Both the position numbers and the translations under genes were made by a program. From JAPPKS01 sp963667895 (GTDB lineage: Bacteria; Poribacteria; WGA-4E; PCPOR2b): a DNA stretch of 64,000 nt. The first letter of the stretch is position 1. Each line of letters starts with the position of its first letter. Under the pieces are notes generated by a model that saw only the letters and a program-made list of their open reading frames with translations, made no database searches and was not told the origin of the DNA. Shown in pieces: positions 37,622 through 46,079 of the stretch. Location of the stretch: assembly GCA_965223985.1 (NCBI GenBank), contig OZ245030.1:3348001-3412000 (forward strand), written 5' to 3'.

Positions 37622-38440
37622 ATGAATCAGGAATTTAAGATAAGCCACAAACTCCATAAGTGGCAGAAATGGATGAAGGCTATCGAAAAAGAGATTTACG
37701 GTCTTGTTGTGGATGCAAACATGTTCTGGGAAGTCCAAGACATCATCCGTGCGAATCCGCGTATCCAAAAGCCGAGTGCTTTCTATCGCTATCTTGGGAG
37801 GACTTATCTTTCTCATGCACTAGTAGGACTGCGTCGGCAAATCAAACCGCAAAAGGACAGTATATCCTTTGTGGGATTGCTTGATGATATTGCCAAAAAC
37901 CCTGAAGAGCTGTCCCGCGAGTATTATCGTTCCCTCTGTGCTTATCCTGATGGACCTGACATCAGTCAAATAGAAACGGAGGGAAGAAAAGAACTTGAAG
38001 AAATAGGGATTACCGGCACCTCCCAACTGAAAGATTTGATACAGATGGACGACTTCGCGTCATACGCAGATGCCAGCGGAAACCATGTGAATCGCAGGAT
38101 GGTAGAAGACGATCTGAAACGGCTCAAATCAGCAGTAGAGATCCATGAAGAGTTTGCTGATAAACGTATTGCACATTGGGACAAGGGCGAGCCGGAAGTT
38201 ATGCCGACATTAGGGGCACTGGATGATTGCATTAAATTGCTGGATGAAACGTATGTGAAGTATCATCTCCTGTTTTATGCAGAATCAATAGACACGTTGA
38301 TGCCAACCTACCAATACGAGTGGAAGACCATTTTTCTAGAGCCATGGTTAAAAACTGGCTTTGGGAGTGCCAAGGGGCTTATTAATATTAGTGAAGATTT
38401 TGACGATGAACTCCCAGATTTCAAAGAGTACATGGAATGA
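37622..38440 (+). CDS. HEPN (AbiU2-like) protein, first gene of a PIN-containing module
   Basis: A 272-residue, mainly helical protein. YLGRTYLSHALVGLRRQI resembles the helix where AbiU2-like HEPN proteins begin their core, and FADKRIAHWDKG (about 178-189) supplies an Rx2H-type motif close to the HEPN RNase motif; LGALDDCIKLLDETYVKYH follows as the last helix. The ATG at 37622 is preferred over an upstream in-frame start because GGAGG is about 8 bases away. Its stop overlaps the PIN gene ATG by 4 bases (ATGA). AbiU2 relatives are linked to phage abortive infection; here the assignment is by motif only. Confidence 0.55.
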   Translation: MNQEFKISHKLHKWQKWMKAIEKEIYGLVVDANMFWEVQDIIRANPRIQKPSAFYRYLGRTYLSHALVGLRRQIKPQKDSISFVGLLDDIAKNPEELSREYYRSLCAYPDGPDISQIETEGRKELEEIGITGTSQLKDLIQMDDFASYADASGNHVNRRMVEDDLKRLKSAVEIHEEFADKRIAHWDKGEPEVMPTLGALDDCIKLLDETYVKYHLLFYAESIDTLMPTYQYEWKTIFLEPWLKTGFGSAKGLINISEDFDDELPDFKEYME

Positions 38441-38814
38441 AGTATCTGCTTGATACACATACGCTGCTTTGGTTTCTCACCGGCGACAAACAACTCAGCG
38501 TCCGCGCCCGACAGTTAATCGAAAATCCAGGCAACGAAATCTTCCTTAGCCTATGGGAGATAGCAATTAAGGTAAAGTTAGGGAAACTCGATTTAGACAA
38601 ACCGTTTGAACAGGTGTTTCCAGAGAGACTGCATTTCAATCATATTGAGATATTGGATATCGCAGTTGATAGCCTCATCAAGCTGACCACTTTACCTTTT
38701 CATCACCGAGATCCGTTTGACCGCTTGATAATCGCTCAAGGGCTCGTTGAAGGACTTCCAATCATTGGTGTAGACCAGGACTTTGATGCCTACGGAATAG
38801 CTAGGGAATGGTGA
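38437..38814 (+). CDS. PIN-domain (VapC-like) ribonuclease
   Basis: A 125-residue PIN-domain protein of the type LLDTHTLLWFLTGDKQLS. The acidic metal residues are Asp6, Glu41 (LWEIAIK), Asp92/Asp95 (HRDPFDRLI) and Asp113 (GVDQDF). These toxins cut RNA and normally follow a Phd/AbrB-like antitoxin gene. Here the overlapping upstream gene is a HEPN protein, and no Phd-like gene is seen. The overlap (38437-38440) implies coupled translation. Confidence 0.85.
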   Translation: MKYLLDTHTLLWFLTGDKQLSVRARQLIENPGNEIFLSLWEIAIKVKLGKLDLDKPFEQVFPERLHFNHIEILDIAVDSLIKLTTLPFHHRDPFDRLIIAQGLVEGLPIIGVDQDFDAYGIAREW

Positions 38815-38891
38815 CAAGGCGAACAAATGCAATACCTTATACGAACCAGATCCGTTACGGTGGATTGACTTCAAGACGAGGAGAAAACAAA

Positions 38892-39152
38892 ATGCCTGAC
38901 AACGAATTGTGGAATGAAACATTAGTTGAGAAAAGGGTAACGTATAGCGTTGAAGTCAATGGGCAGTTCGTCATTATTGAGGATGTACCCGCCCGAGTAA
39001 ATGTCGAAACAGGAGAAAGATACTTTTCCCCAGAAACCGTTGAACTTTTGCAGCAAGCTGTATGGGAACAGTATCGCCCTAGTCGCATTATCGAGACACC
39101 TGTGTACGAGTACGCTGCATTTGTGTCGACCAAGCCGTTGCAGCCTTCTTAG
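38892..39152 (+). CDS. YgiT/MqsA-like small protein without zinc finger
   Basis: An 86-residue protein. EKRVTYSVEVNGQFVIIEDVPARVNVETGERYFSPETVELLQQ parallels YgiT/MqsA-type antitoxin N-terminal domains, but the four cysteines of the two CxxC zinc knuckles are absent. GAGGAG lies 8 bases before the ATG at 38892. It starts 77 bases after the PIN gene and might be the antitoxin of the module, or the remnant of another pair. Confidence 0.55.
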   Translation: MPDNELWNETLVEKRVTYSVEVNGQFVIIEDVPARVNVETGERYFSPETVELLQQAVWEQYRPSRIIETPVYEYAAFVSTKPLQPS

Positions 39153-39224
39153 TCTCGACCTATCAGAGCGCTAGTAGGGAATTACAGCGGTCAGGAAACC
39201 CTGCCGTGCTCGTTCGATTCATCG

Positions 39225-39445
39225 GACACCTAAATTCTTTCGTTCGTTTGAATAAGTTTTTAACCATGGATTAGGAATTTAAGATAAGTTTAAAACTTAC
39301 GAAGTGACTTGAATGGATGGAGACGATTTACAGCGCGATTCTAAGGTTCCTTCGGGAGGTAAACCTCTTTTTTGGGAAGTCTAAGACATTGTTCACGAGT
39401 ACCTCTGTGTTCAAAAGGCAGTTTCTCTTCTCGCTATCTTGCGAG
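39225..39445 (+). pseudogene. Decayed 5' fragment of the HEPN gene
   Basis: The stretch TTAGGAATTTAAGATAAGTT and the following bases match the start of the gene at 37622 (AGGAATTTAAGATAAGCC, then AATGGATG, then TTTTGGGAAGTC...AAGACAT), including the DNA upstream of the ATG. Several stops (TAG at 39271) and frame changes destroy it. It joins directly to the intact small membrane gene, as in the mirror-image remnant at 37235-37540. Confidence 0.65.
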
Positions 39446-39456
39446 TGCGGATTTAG

Positions 39457-39747
39457 ATGAATCGGGAGGAGGAAAAGTTGAAAAACAGGCAACCCCGATC
39501 TGAGGGCGTAAGAAGAATTGTCGCCGCTTGTTCCATTGGGCTAAGTGGCTTATGGATCTTATTATTAGGATGTTTAAGCTTAGCACACTTTCACAGTTCT
39601 CGAAGTGGGTTTGAGCTTTCGATCGGTTTGTTTTTTGCCTTAATTGGCGGCGTCGCATTGTACTTCTTACCGAAAGGCATTTGCAAGTTTGTCTTCTGGA
39701 TAAAGGATGGCTTTGACCTAGATAAAAAACGCGATGATACTGCATAG
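39457..39747 (+). CDS. Small two-segment membrane protein (intact copy of a duplicated gene)
   Basis: A 96-residue protein with a basic N-terminus and two hydrophobic segments (GLSGLWILLLGCLSLAHF and LSIGLFFALIGGVALYFLP), ending FWIKDGFDLDKKRDDTA. GGGAGGAGG sits just inside the start, so initiation might also occur at a later codon (TTG near 39478). A decayed copy lies at 37360-37530. Function unknown; its repeated neighbourhood with HEPN fragments suggests the two genes were once one unit. Confidence 0.55.
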   Translation: MNREEEKLKNRQPRSEGVRRIVAACSIGLSGLWILLLGCLSLAHFHSSRSGFELSIGLFFALIGGVALYFLPKGICKFVFWIKDGFDLDKKRDDTA

Positions 39748-39824
39748 GAACATTCCAAGCCAAGCCCGCCGCAAACCGTCCCCAAGCCATCACTCACAGA
39801 TTCAATCTTGAGGGAGTGAACTTC

Positions 39825-40463
39825 ATGAAAATCGCAGGATTAGGATTTTTCAGACGCCGAAGGCGTGTTTCGGGTCAATTACAGGTAAGAGATGAGATTC
39901 AGCACATCCCGCAGCCTGTGCCATTTGACGCTGACTGGATACGTTACTGTCCACAGCGCCCCTTTCCCCCGTATCGTCATGTGCCTGGCGTGACGCCGCA
40001 CCCTATCAACGATGTTAATGGACATAGCTACGGAGTGCATGAAGAAACCGATGACCCCATCCCACCCCCGGAGGCGTGGAGTGAAAATGATGATTACCTC
40101 TACGGAGTGGACCTCTACAACTTTGCCTACTGGTGGGAAGCGCACGAAGCATGGGAGGGGCTATGGCAGAAAGCAGAGGATGAATATCGTCTGTTTCTAC
40201 AGGGACTGATTCAAATTTCCGCTTCGCTCATCAAGTATCATACACGTCAGCTCCGACCGCTGCGAAGCCTTTCAATAGCCGGTCGTGACAAAGTGCGCCG
40301 CGTGCAGAAGGACCTTGACAATCCAGATACGTATCTGGGAATAAACGTCATTGAATTCCTATCCTGTCTTGATACCTTTTTCGCGCCGTTTTTTGCCGAC
40401 ACTGTCTCGCATCTAACCTACTCCCGTTCAACAGTCAAACCCCTAATTCGTCTAGATTTTTAG
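39825..40463 (+). CDS. DUF309 domain protein
   Basis: A 212-residue soluble protein. The DUF309 core is unmistakable: LYNFAYWWEAHEAWEGLWQKA, then FLQGLIQISASLIKYHTRQLRPLRSL. The family is made of helical hairpins with conserved H and E residues and has no established biochemical role. The ATG at 39825 has GGGAG 8 bases upstream; a GTG at 39816 overlaps that site and is less likely. Confidence 0.85.
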   Translation: MKIAGLGFFRRRRRVSGQLQVRDEIQHIPQPVPFDADWIRYCPQRPFPPYRHVPGVTPHPINDVNGHSYGVHEETDDPIPPPEAWSENDDYLYGVDLYNFAYWWEAHEAWEGLWQKAEDEYRLFLQGLIQISASLIKYHTRQLRPLRSLSIAGRDKVRRVQKDLDNPDTYLGINVIEFLSCLDTFFAPFFADTVSHLTYSRSTVKPLIRLDF

Positions 40464-40562
40464 TGCAGAACTTACGCCGTTTTCGCGCCTTGCTTTATAC
40501 TGTCGTTGAACTAGTGGTATTAAGCGGTTGAATCGTTACCGCAGTGTCAGGAGAGCTATCAA

Positions 40563-42479
40563 ATGAACGAGAATCATCTGAAAATGCCGCAATGGACCAC
40601 AGGTCCAAGGCTGCTAAAGTTGGGGGAACAGATAGCGTTAAACTTCTTCCTGCCGGATGGGTTCCATGCCGAACCTCTGACCATTTTCCCGCGCTACCTC
40701 GAACGAGCTGAGCCGGGCGACGCCTTTACCGCGGGCGGAGATCTGGACTGGCTGGACACGCTGGAGTCGGAACAGTTTGAGCTAAAGTTCTCCGACGGAC
40801 GCGCCTCCCTCACTTATCAGCCGATGTACCCCGGAAACTACATCGCGCGGTGGTGCGCCGGTGACGAGGTGTTCTATCGCTATTTCGCCACGATTGAAGA
40901 GGACTGGATTGTAGTGCGCTTCAGCGGCTATCCTGCCCTGCAGAGGCCGACCTTGCACGCTACCGGCATCCCAATCGACTACCCACTCCCGGTAGAGAGT
41001 TATTACGAGAAAATTGCGAAAATCGACTATACCATGAGTTACGACCCGAGCGATCCCCTGTGTCAGAAATTTCTGGAGTTCCACCGCTATTTCGGCGATA
41101 CAGTCGTTCCGCAATTTCCGGACACGCCAACACTCAGCCAAGAAGAGCGCGTACGGCTGTACCGTGAGGCGTTGGAACGAGTCAAAAGCCTATTGCCGGA
41201 TATAAACGATGCCCGTGCAGGTCGGGTTGAGATGTGGCATTCGAACGACCCCGGTTATGTGGAGACGTTCATGAAACTCGGTATCAATAGTCACTTCGGA
41301 CTACAAATGGCAAATGGGGGTTCGTGGCTGGGGATGCCAGAATTTCCTTATTTCGCCTCGCCGTTGGATTTTCGCAAAACCAATCAGGCTGAGGGTGGCT
41401 CCGTCGTTGCGCATCAATGGGATTTCTGCACCGGCTGGCATTTCCTAGGACCTGTGACTTGGCACAATCAATTCGATACGTCGGAAAACCATTGGGATGA
41501 AGCGGAGAAGTGCTTCCGTCAAGGCGTGAGTGAAGCCGCGAATCTTGTGGAGATGAGCGGACATCCCGCCTTTATGTTCCCGCTTTATGACGCTGCATTC
41601 ACGTGCCAACTTCGCGACGGGTCACTCCACTGTGCGCTTGATGACAGCGATTGGGGAACTGAACACAACTTATATCCGGTGTTCCAGTTTGTGGAACGAT
41701 ACCAACGCTTCATGGCTTTCGAAATACCCAAAGTCTTCAAGCTCGTCTACGCGCGGTCTCTCGATGTTGCCGACTACTATCGCCGTCACTTCGCAGTTAC
41801 ACCTCGCACCGTTTTCGTCAGCAAAACGAATCACATCTTCTACGATATGAACTGGATTAACGGGTGGGCTGGAGCACACATACTGTTGACGCGCGAGCGG
41901 CTCCCATGGAACACGCGCATCCCACCTATCATGGACTTGAGGAAGAACACCCGGTACGGCGGCAAAGACCCGTGGTCCTACGAGTATATTGTCGTTGAGG
42001 ACCAGCGGTGCTCAATTAGGTTCGAGCGGGAATGTCTCAATCCCATCTGGTGGTTCGACTACACGGACCCAGGCGCTACACTAGGCCCCGAAGGTAGCTC
42101 AATTTCGCACGTGGAGACGCCGGATGTCGGATTCTTCCAGACAAATCGTACCTGGCCAGTCTATTCGGGTGTCGATCCATCAAGAATTCCGACGCTTCGT
42201 TCAAAACCGAAGTGGATGCCCGTCGAGGAAGGACTTCGGCTTGACTTAAGAATGCTCACCGAAGCGGAATTTCCGGATTATGCGATTGCGCTCTGGGAAC
42301 TGCCGGACGAATTTGCGAGGAGCCCGAAACTGTTCAAGGTCGAAACCAACGCTAAGGAATTTATCCTTGCCAAGAATACGGACGGCGAGTATCACATGGT
42401 TCTATTTTTCGACCTGGTTCCCGACTTCGTGCTGGAGGTGACCTTGAAAAGTCAAACGTGCACTACCAACGCTACGTAA
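40563..42479 (+). CDS. Unrecognised 638-residue soluble protein
   Basis: No family recognised. It has no signal peptide. Residues 1-140 look like a beta-sandwich (LGEQIALNFFLPDGF, SDGRASLTYQPMYPGNYIARW). The centre has many aromatic residues in WHSNDPGYVETFMKLGINSHFG, VVAHQWDFCTGWHFLGPVTW and MSGHPAFMFPLYDAAF, compatible with a carbohydrate-active or polysaccharide-deacetylase-like barrel. The last 180 residues (DPWSYEYIVVEDQRCSIRFE) are again beta-rich. A sugar-processing role is a guess only. AGGAG precedes the ATG. Confidence 0.6.
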   Translation: MNENHLKMPQWTTGPRLLKLGEQIALNFFLPDGFHAEPLTIFPRYLERAEPGDAFTAGGDLDWLDTLESEQFELKFSDGRASLTYQPMYPGNYIARWCAGDEVFYRYFATIEEDWIVVRFSGYPALQRPTLHATGIPIDYPLPVESYYEKIAKIDYTMSYDPSDPLCQKFLEFHRYFGDTVVPQFPDTPTLSQEERVRLYREALERVKSLLPDINDARAGRVEMWHSNDPGYVETFMKLGINSHFGLQMANGGSWLGMPEFPYFASPLDFRKTNQAEGGSVVAHQWDFCTGWHFLGPVTWHNQFDTSENHWDEAEKCFRQGVSEAANLVEMSGHPAFMFPLYDAAFTCQLRDGSLHCALDDSDWGTEHNLYPVFQFVERYQRFMAFEIPKVFKLVYARSLDVADYYRRHFAVTPRTVFVSKTNHIFYDMNWINGWAGAHILLTRERLPWNTRIPPIMDLRKNTRYGGKDPWSYEYIVVEDQRCSIRFERECLNPIWWFDYTDPGATLGPEGSSISHVETPDVGFFQTNRTWPVYSGVDPSRIPTLRSKPKWMPVEEGLRLDLRMLTEAEFPDYAIALWELPDEFARSPKLFKVETNAKEFILAKNTDGEYHMVLFFDLVPDFVLEVTLKSQTCTTNAT

Positions 42480-42506
42480 GGGGAGCAGAGACGAAAACAA
42501 ACACCG

Positions 42507-42746
42507 CTACAGTACCACGTCACCTTCGACCGGTTCGACTTGTACCTTAATGTTTCTGAGATGCTCTATTACCCGTTCAAGTTCGTCCGCATCGCCGATA
42601 ATTTCTAGAATAATCCACCCTTCGTCAGCCGTGACGTTGGCACGCCGGATGTTCGTGACTACTTTGTATTGATGCCCGATGTTATATACCACGGGCTCTG
42701 TAACTCGCTCTGGAGGAAAAGTCAAACGAACTCTTAAATTTGCCAT
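42507..42746 (-). CDS. NIL-domain protein
   Basis: A 79-residue stand-alone NIL domain (RVRLTFPPERVTEPVVYNIGHQY then VRRANV-type strand and GWIILEIIGDADELERVIEHL). NIL domains are ACT-like ligand-binding modules, also found in methionine importers and in ferredoxins linked to sulfur metabolism. It converges with the 638-residue gene and lies 43 bases downstream of a JAMM gene. Confidence 0.85.
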   Translation of the reverse strand: MANLRVRLTFPPERVTEPVVYNIGHQYKVVTNIRRANVTADEGWIILEIIGDADELERVIEHLRNIKVQVEPVEGDVVL

Positions 42747-42789
42747 GTTTTCGGTCCCCGTTAGAATTGTTGAATCAAATACTTAGCTA

Positions 42790-43257
42790 CTACGCCCCAC
42801 GCTTCACATTTATGGGCACCTCGGTGAAATCCGTCTCTGCTTCACGCCAAGCATAAGCTCGCGTAGTGTTAATCGTCCGATTGTAGATCGAAATTACGAT
42901 GTAAGCCGCATCAGGATGTGCTGGTTCACCCCAAAGCATCGCGTCTTCCTTGTCTTTAGCGGAAAAGTACGCATCGTGGTCGGGATGTGAGTGATAGAAT
43001 GACTTGATCGGTCGATTTTCGGTCTCGGACTCTTTGTGCACGCGAATCAAATCGTTTGGATCTATCTCATACGCTGTCCGTGCATCGCGTGGATATGTTT
43101 CCGAATCTTCGGCATGACGTGCATTCTGTATATTCCTGCACTCTCTGACAAATTCTTGATCGCCATCGCTCAAAATAATGCCGCAGCATTCGTAGGGAAA
43201 TTCCGCGATTGCATGGGCGTGGATCTTATCTAGAGTTTCTTGGTATAGCCCTACCAC
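42790..43257 (-). CDS. JAMM/MPN (M67) metalloprotease
   Basis: A 155-residue protein with the zinc motif HSHPDHDAYFSAKDKED and upstream Glu in EFPYECCGIILSD. Bacterial members (Mec-type) cleave C-terminal amino acids from ubiquitin-like sulfur carriers, for example in cysteine synthesis. The NIL protein next to it fits a sulfur-related job, but no sulfur-carrier gene is seen beside them. The start is GTG at 43257 with TGGAGA 8 bases upstream. Confidence 0.88.
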   Translation of the reverse strand: MVGLYQETLDKIHAHAIAEFPYECCGIILSDGDQEFVRECRNIQNARHAEDSETYPRDARTAYEIDPNDLIRVHKESETENRPIKSFYHSHPDHDAYFSAKDKEDAMLWGEPAHPDAAYIVISIYNRTINTTRAYAWREAETDFTEVPINVKRGA

Positions 43258-43361
43258 TTAAATTTCTCCAAAGGAATTTCCTTCGCACCTCGAATAGAAA
43301 AAATGTAATCGACATCTCTAGTTGTGTGTCCCGCAACCCGATAAACTTGGGAACACTCCAT

Positions 43362-43823
43362 TTATTTTGTAGAAGTTCTTAGAGAAATCACAGCCAAAAT
43401 AAAAAGTGCCGTGGACGCCAGTGCGGAGAGAAGACAGTACGAACAGAGGGCGCGGATAACAAAAATTTGCAGATAAACCAAGATGATCGACACCAAAAAG
43501 CCCAATGTTGTCAAGAGAGGGATGATTGTTAACAGTCGGCTGTGTTTTGTGTCTAAATACGCCGTAGTTAACAAAATGATAGACACATAGTAGAGCGCAC
43601 CCAATAAGCCGATGGGAATCGATCCAATTGTCGCGTATTGGCTAGTGGTAACCTCCTCACAATCTCTCAGAACATAGCAGTCTAGCGAAGCGCCGCGATA
43701 ATGTTGAATGGTGAGATACGTGGCATCTACGAATCCGATTAGACTAACCGTTAACCAGCCCGCCGTAATCAACTTAATTGAGTTCAGATTTAGTTTCGAG
43801 GATAAGCGCCTTAAATCCCTCAT
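43362..43823 (-). CDS. VKOR-family membrane disulfide oxidase
   Basis: A 153-residue protein with four to five membrane helices. VKOR homologues re-oxidise DsbA-like proteins, passing electrons to quinone. The loop cysteines (DCYVLRDCEEV) and the membrane redox pair CSYC (ALCSYCLLS) are present. It is encoded directly after, and overlapping by about 50 bases, the DsbA-like gene, its natural partner. The overlap may be smaller if a later start is used. Confidence 0.9.
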   Translation of the reverse strand: MRDLRRLSSKLNLNSIKLITAGWLTVSLIGFVDATYLTIQHYRGASLDCYVLRDCEEVTTSQYATIGSIPIGLLGALYYVSIILLTTAYLDTKHSRLLTIIPLLTTLGFLVSIILVYLQIFVIRALCSYCLLSALASTALFILAVISLRTSTK

Positions 43824-44493
43824 ATGTAGGCGGTTTATTCATGATTTTCTGACCATTCAGGAAGAAGGTTGGTGTTGACCGAACACCGGCGCGGCGCCCC
43901 TCCTGATAGTCGTTGTTGACCTTTTCGATAATCTCTTGCGAGAGGAAATCTCGGTGAAATTGGAACACATCTAAGCTCAGGGAAGTCGCATATTGCGAAA
44001 AAATCTCGAGTGCCTCTGTCTGCTCTTTTTCAGCCCACTGCTCCTGATGAGAAAACAGTAAATCATGCATCTCCCAGAATTTGCCTTGACGACCCGCAGA
44101 TTCCGCCGCTATCGCCGCTGCTAATGCGTGGGCATGGTTTCGCAGCGGATAGTGGCGAAAGATGAGCCGAAACTCGTCGCCCACCTCTTCCACGAGCTCT
44201 GTGACAATCAAGTGATAGTATGCACACCGACGGCACTGATAATCACTATATTCAACTAAACTAATTCGAGCATCGGGATTGCCGACGGCCCTGCCAGATT
44301 TCGGAACCGGATGAAGTCCCTGCGTCGCCGTTTCCGGTTCGGGTTTATCCGTGAAGTAAATTAGTCCGAATACCAAGAAAACTAACCCTAGAAGCAAGCC
44401 TGACCAAGCCGCTACACGTTTTGCTGTACGCTTTCTCTCAGTCCCGAAGCTGTTCTCGGCGGAGTGGGGTTTTCGATTTCGTGAGGTACTCAT
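43774..44493 (-). CDS. DsbA-like periplasmic thiol oxidoreductase
   Basis: A 239-residue protein with one N-terminal membrane anchor (WSGLLLGLVFLVFGLIYF). The thioredoxin-fold domain begins ISLVEYSDYQCRRCAYYH with a CRRC active site, followed by RLIFRHYPLRNHAHALAAA and the cis-proline block GVRSTPTFFLNGQ. It should introduce disulfide bonds in exported proteins and be re-oxidised by the VKOR protein encoded next. The ribosome site is weak. Confidence 0.9.
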   Translation of the reverse strand: MSTSRNRKPHSAENSFGTERKRTAKRVAAWSGLLLGLVFLVFGLIYFTDKPEPETATQGLHPVPKSGRAVGNPDARISLVEYSDYQCRRCAYYHLIVTELVEEVGDEFRLIFRHYPLRNHAHALAAAIAAESAGRQGKFWEMHDLLFSHQEQWAEKEQTEALEIFSQYATSLSLDVFQFHRDFLSQEIIEKVNNDYQEGRRAGVRSTPTFFLNGQKIMNKPPTYEGFKALILETKSELN

Positions 44494-44557
44494 CTGATTA
44501 CTTTGTCGATGGAGTCTCTCTTATTGGGCGGAACCCTAGCTGAAGTTGAGAAATTAA

Positions 44558-45202
44558 CTAGGAAGCGCAAGGTGGGGAAAACTCCTGAGAAATCGCCTTT
44601 AGAAGCAGGTTGTCGATTCGGCAGCGCTCAGCAGCGATGATGGAGCGGAGATTTTGGACAGTTTGCTCTATGCTGTTTTCCAAATTGCGGACAAAATAAT
44701 CGTAGTCCTTCATGTACGAAATCTCTGATTTGGCTCTCTGCAAGCGCTGCTGGATTTCCAGATTAGATTCGGTTTTTCGACCGCGAAGCCGTTTTTCCAT
44801 AACCGCGAAGGAGGGCGGCAAAATAAAGATGCTCACGCGCTTCAGAGAAAGCGACTTGACCTGCATTCCACCGTGTACATCAATTTCTAGGACGACATCT
44901 TTGCCTTCTGTTATTTTGGGTTCAACCTCCGAATTCAGTGTGCCGTAGTGGTGCTCCCCATATCTTGCTGATTCCAGAAACCCGCCCTGCTTGATTAATG
45001 CCTCAAATTTGGAGGAGGATAAAAAATGGTAGTTGACCCCATCAATTTCACCGGGGCGAGGTGGGCGTGTTGTTGCGGAGATAGAGTGCGTCAACGTCGA
45101 CTCTGCTTGGCAGAGCGCTTTGACGACACTAGTTTTGCCAGATCCGGAAGGTCCCGAGACAACGATGAGTAGCCCCTGTCGGGAGATTTGTTCACTCCAC
45201 AT
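44558..45202 (-). CDS. gmk: Guanylate kinase
   Basis: Converts GMP to GDP with ATP. The P-loop is VVSGPSGSGKTSV; SISATTRPPRPGEIDGVNYHFLS and VLEIDVHGGMQVK are the GMP-binding and Walker B regions. The start at 45202 (MWSEQISRQGLLIVVSG) is chosen because GGGAG lies 10 bases upstream; the earlier ATG at 45250 adds residues foreign to the family. It overlaps the end of yicC by 11 bases, giving the usual yicC-gmk operon. Confidence 0.93.
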   Translation of the reverse strand: MWSEQISRQGLLIVVSGPSGSGKTSVVKALCQAESTLTHSISATTRPPRPGEIDGVNYHFLSSSKFEALIKQGGFLESARYGEHHYGTLNSEVEPKITEGKDVVLEIDVHGGMQVKSLSLKRVSIFILPPSFAVMEKRLRGRKTESNLEIQQRLQRAKSEISYMKDYDYFVRNLENSIEQTVQNLRSIIAAERCRIDNLLLKAISQEFSPPCAS

Positions 45203-46079
45203 TCTGAACCAGCTCCCGAATTTTTTCAATCTCTGTTTTGAGTGAGACACAGCGGGAGGACGCAGACGATGATGAGGCTTTTGAGGCGATGGTATTCACC
45301 TCTCTATTCATCTCTTGAAGCAAAAAATCAAGCTGCCGACCAACCGGTTCGCTCACCTGTAGAGATTGCTCAAACTGATCACAGTGGCTATCGAGTCGGA
45401 CCAGTTCTTCGGTGATATCTGATCGGGATGCAATCACACCTGCTTCCATCACAAGGCGCTCTGGAGCAATCTCGATGGGGCCCTGAAGCAGTTCATCTAA
45501 GCGGGTTTCAAGTTTTTCCTGAACAGCCTGCATTACACCCTCACTGCTGGATCGAACTTCTGTCGCTAGAAAACGCACCGCACAGAGGTGTTGGTTTAAC
45601 GCTTCGTACATCGTGCTGCCTTCGGTTTGTCTCGTTCTGTTCAGTTGCACCAAAGCGGTTTCTAGCGTTGATTGGAGTTCAGTCCATGTCTCTTCTTCTC
45701 CCACAGTCGGTTCCTGAAGGACAAAGATACCAGGAAGGCGTGCCAAAAGACCAACCGAAATATCATTATTCAAATCCAATTCGATTTGTAGCCGCGCAAG
45801 TTTCTGGTGATACTGCTTCGCCAGCTCCAAATCAAGCACGACGCTGTCGTCTGAAGATGAAGTAATCTTCACTAACTCGACTGAAACTTGAATTTGTCCT
45901 CTGGAGACGCGATTTCTTGTCAGACTCTGGATGCGATGTTCAAATTGGGAGAGGGAATTGGGTGTACGTACGGTAACGTTGCAGTATCGATGGTTCCAAG
46001 CTTTCAGCTCTATTGTCAGTGCGCCGATCCGGGTTTCAGACGAGCATCGACTGTAACCCGTCATGCTTTTAATCATCAA
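45192..46079 (-). CDS. yicC: YicC-family endoribonuclease
   Basis: YicC/YloC proteins are ring-forming endoribonucleases. MIKSMTGYSRC at the start, ELKAWNHRYCNVTVRTP and the C-terminal LDFLLQEMNREVNTIASKA and EIEKIRELVQNVE are diagnostic. Length of 295 residues is normal. It is followed by gmk in overlap and preceded by a ferredoxin gene whose stop abuts its ATG. Confidence 0.93.
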   Translation of the reverse strand: MMIKSMTGYSRCSSETRIGALTIELKAWNHRYCNVTVRTPNSLSQFEHRIQSLTRNRVSRGQIQVSVELVKITSSSDDSVVLDLELAKQYHQKLARLQIELDLNNDISVGLLARLPGIFVLQEPTVGEEETWTELQSTLETALVQLNRTRQTEGSTMYEALNQHLCAVRFLATEVRSSSEGVMQAVQEKLETRLDELLQGPIEIAPERLVMEAGVIASRSDITEELVRLDSHCDQFEQSLQVSEPVGRQLDFLLQEMNREVNTIASKASSSSASSRCVSLKTEIEKIRELVQNVE

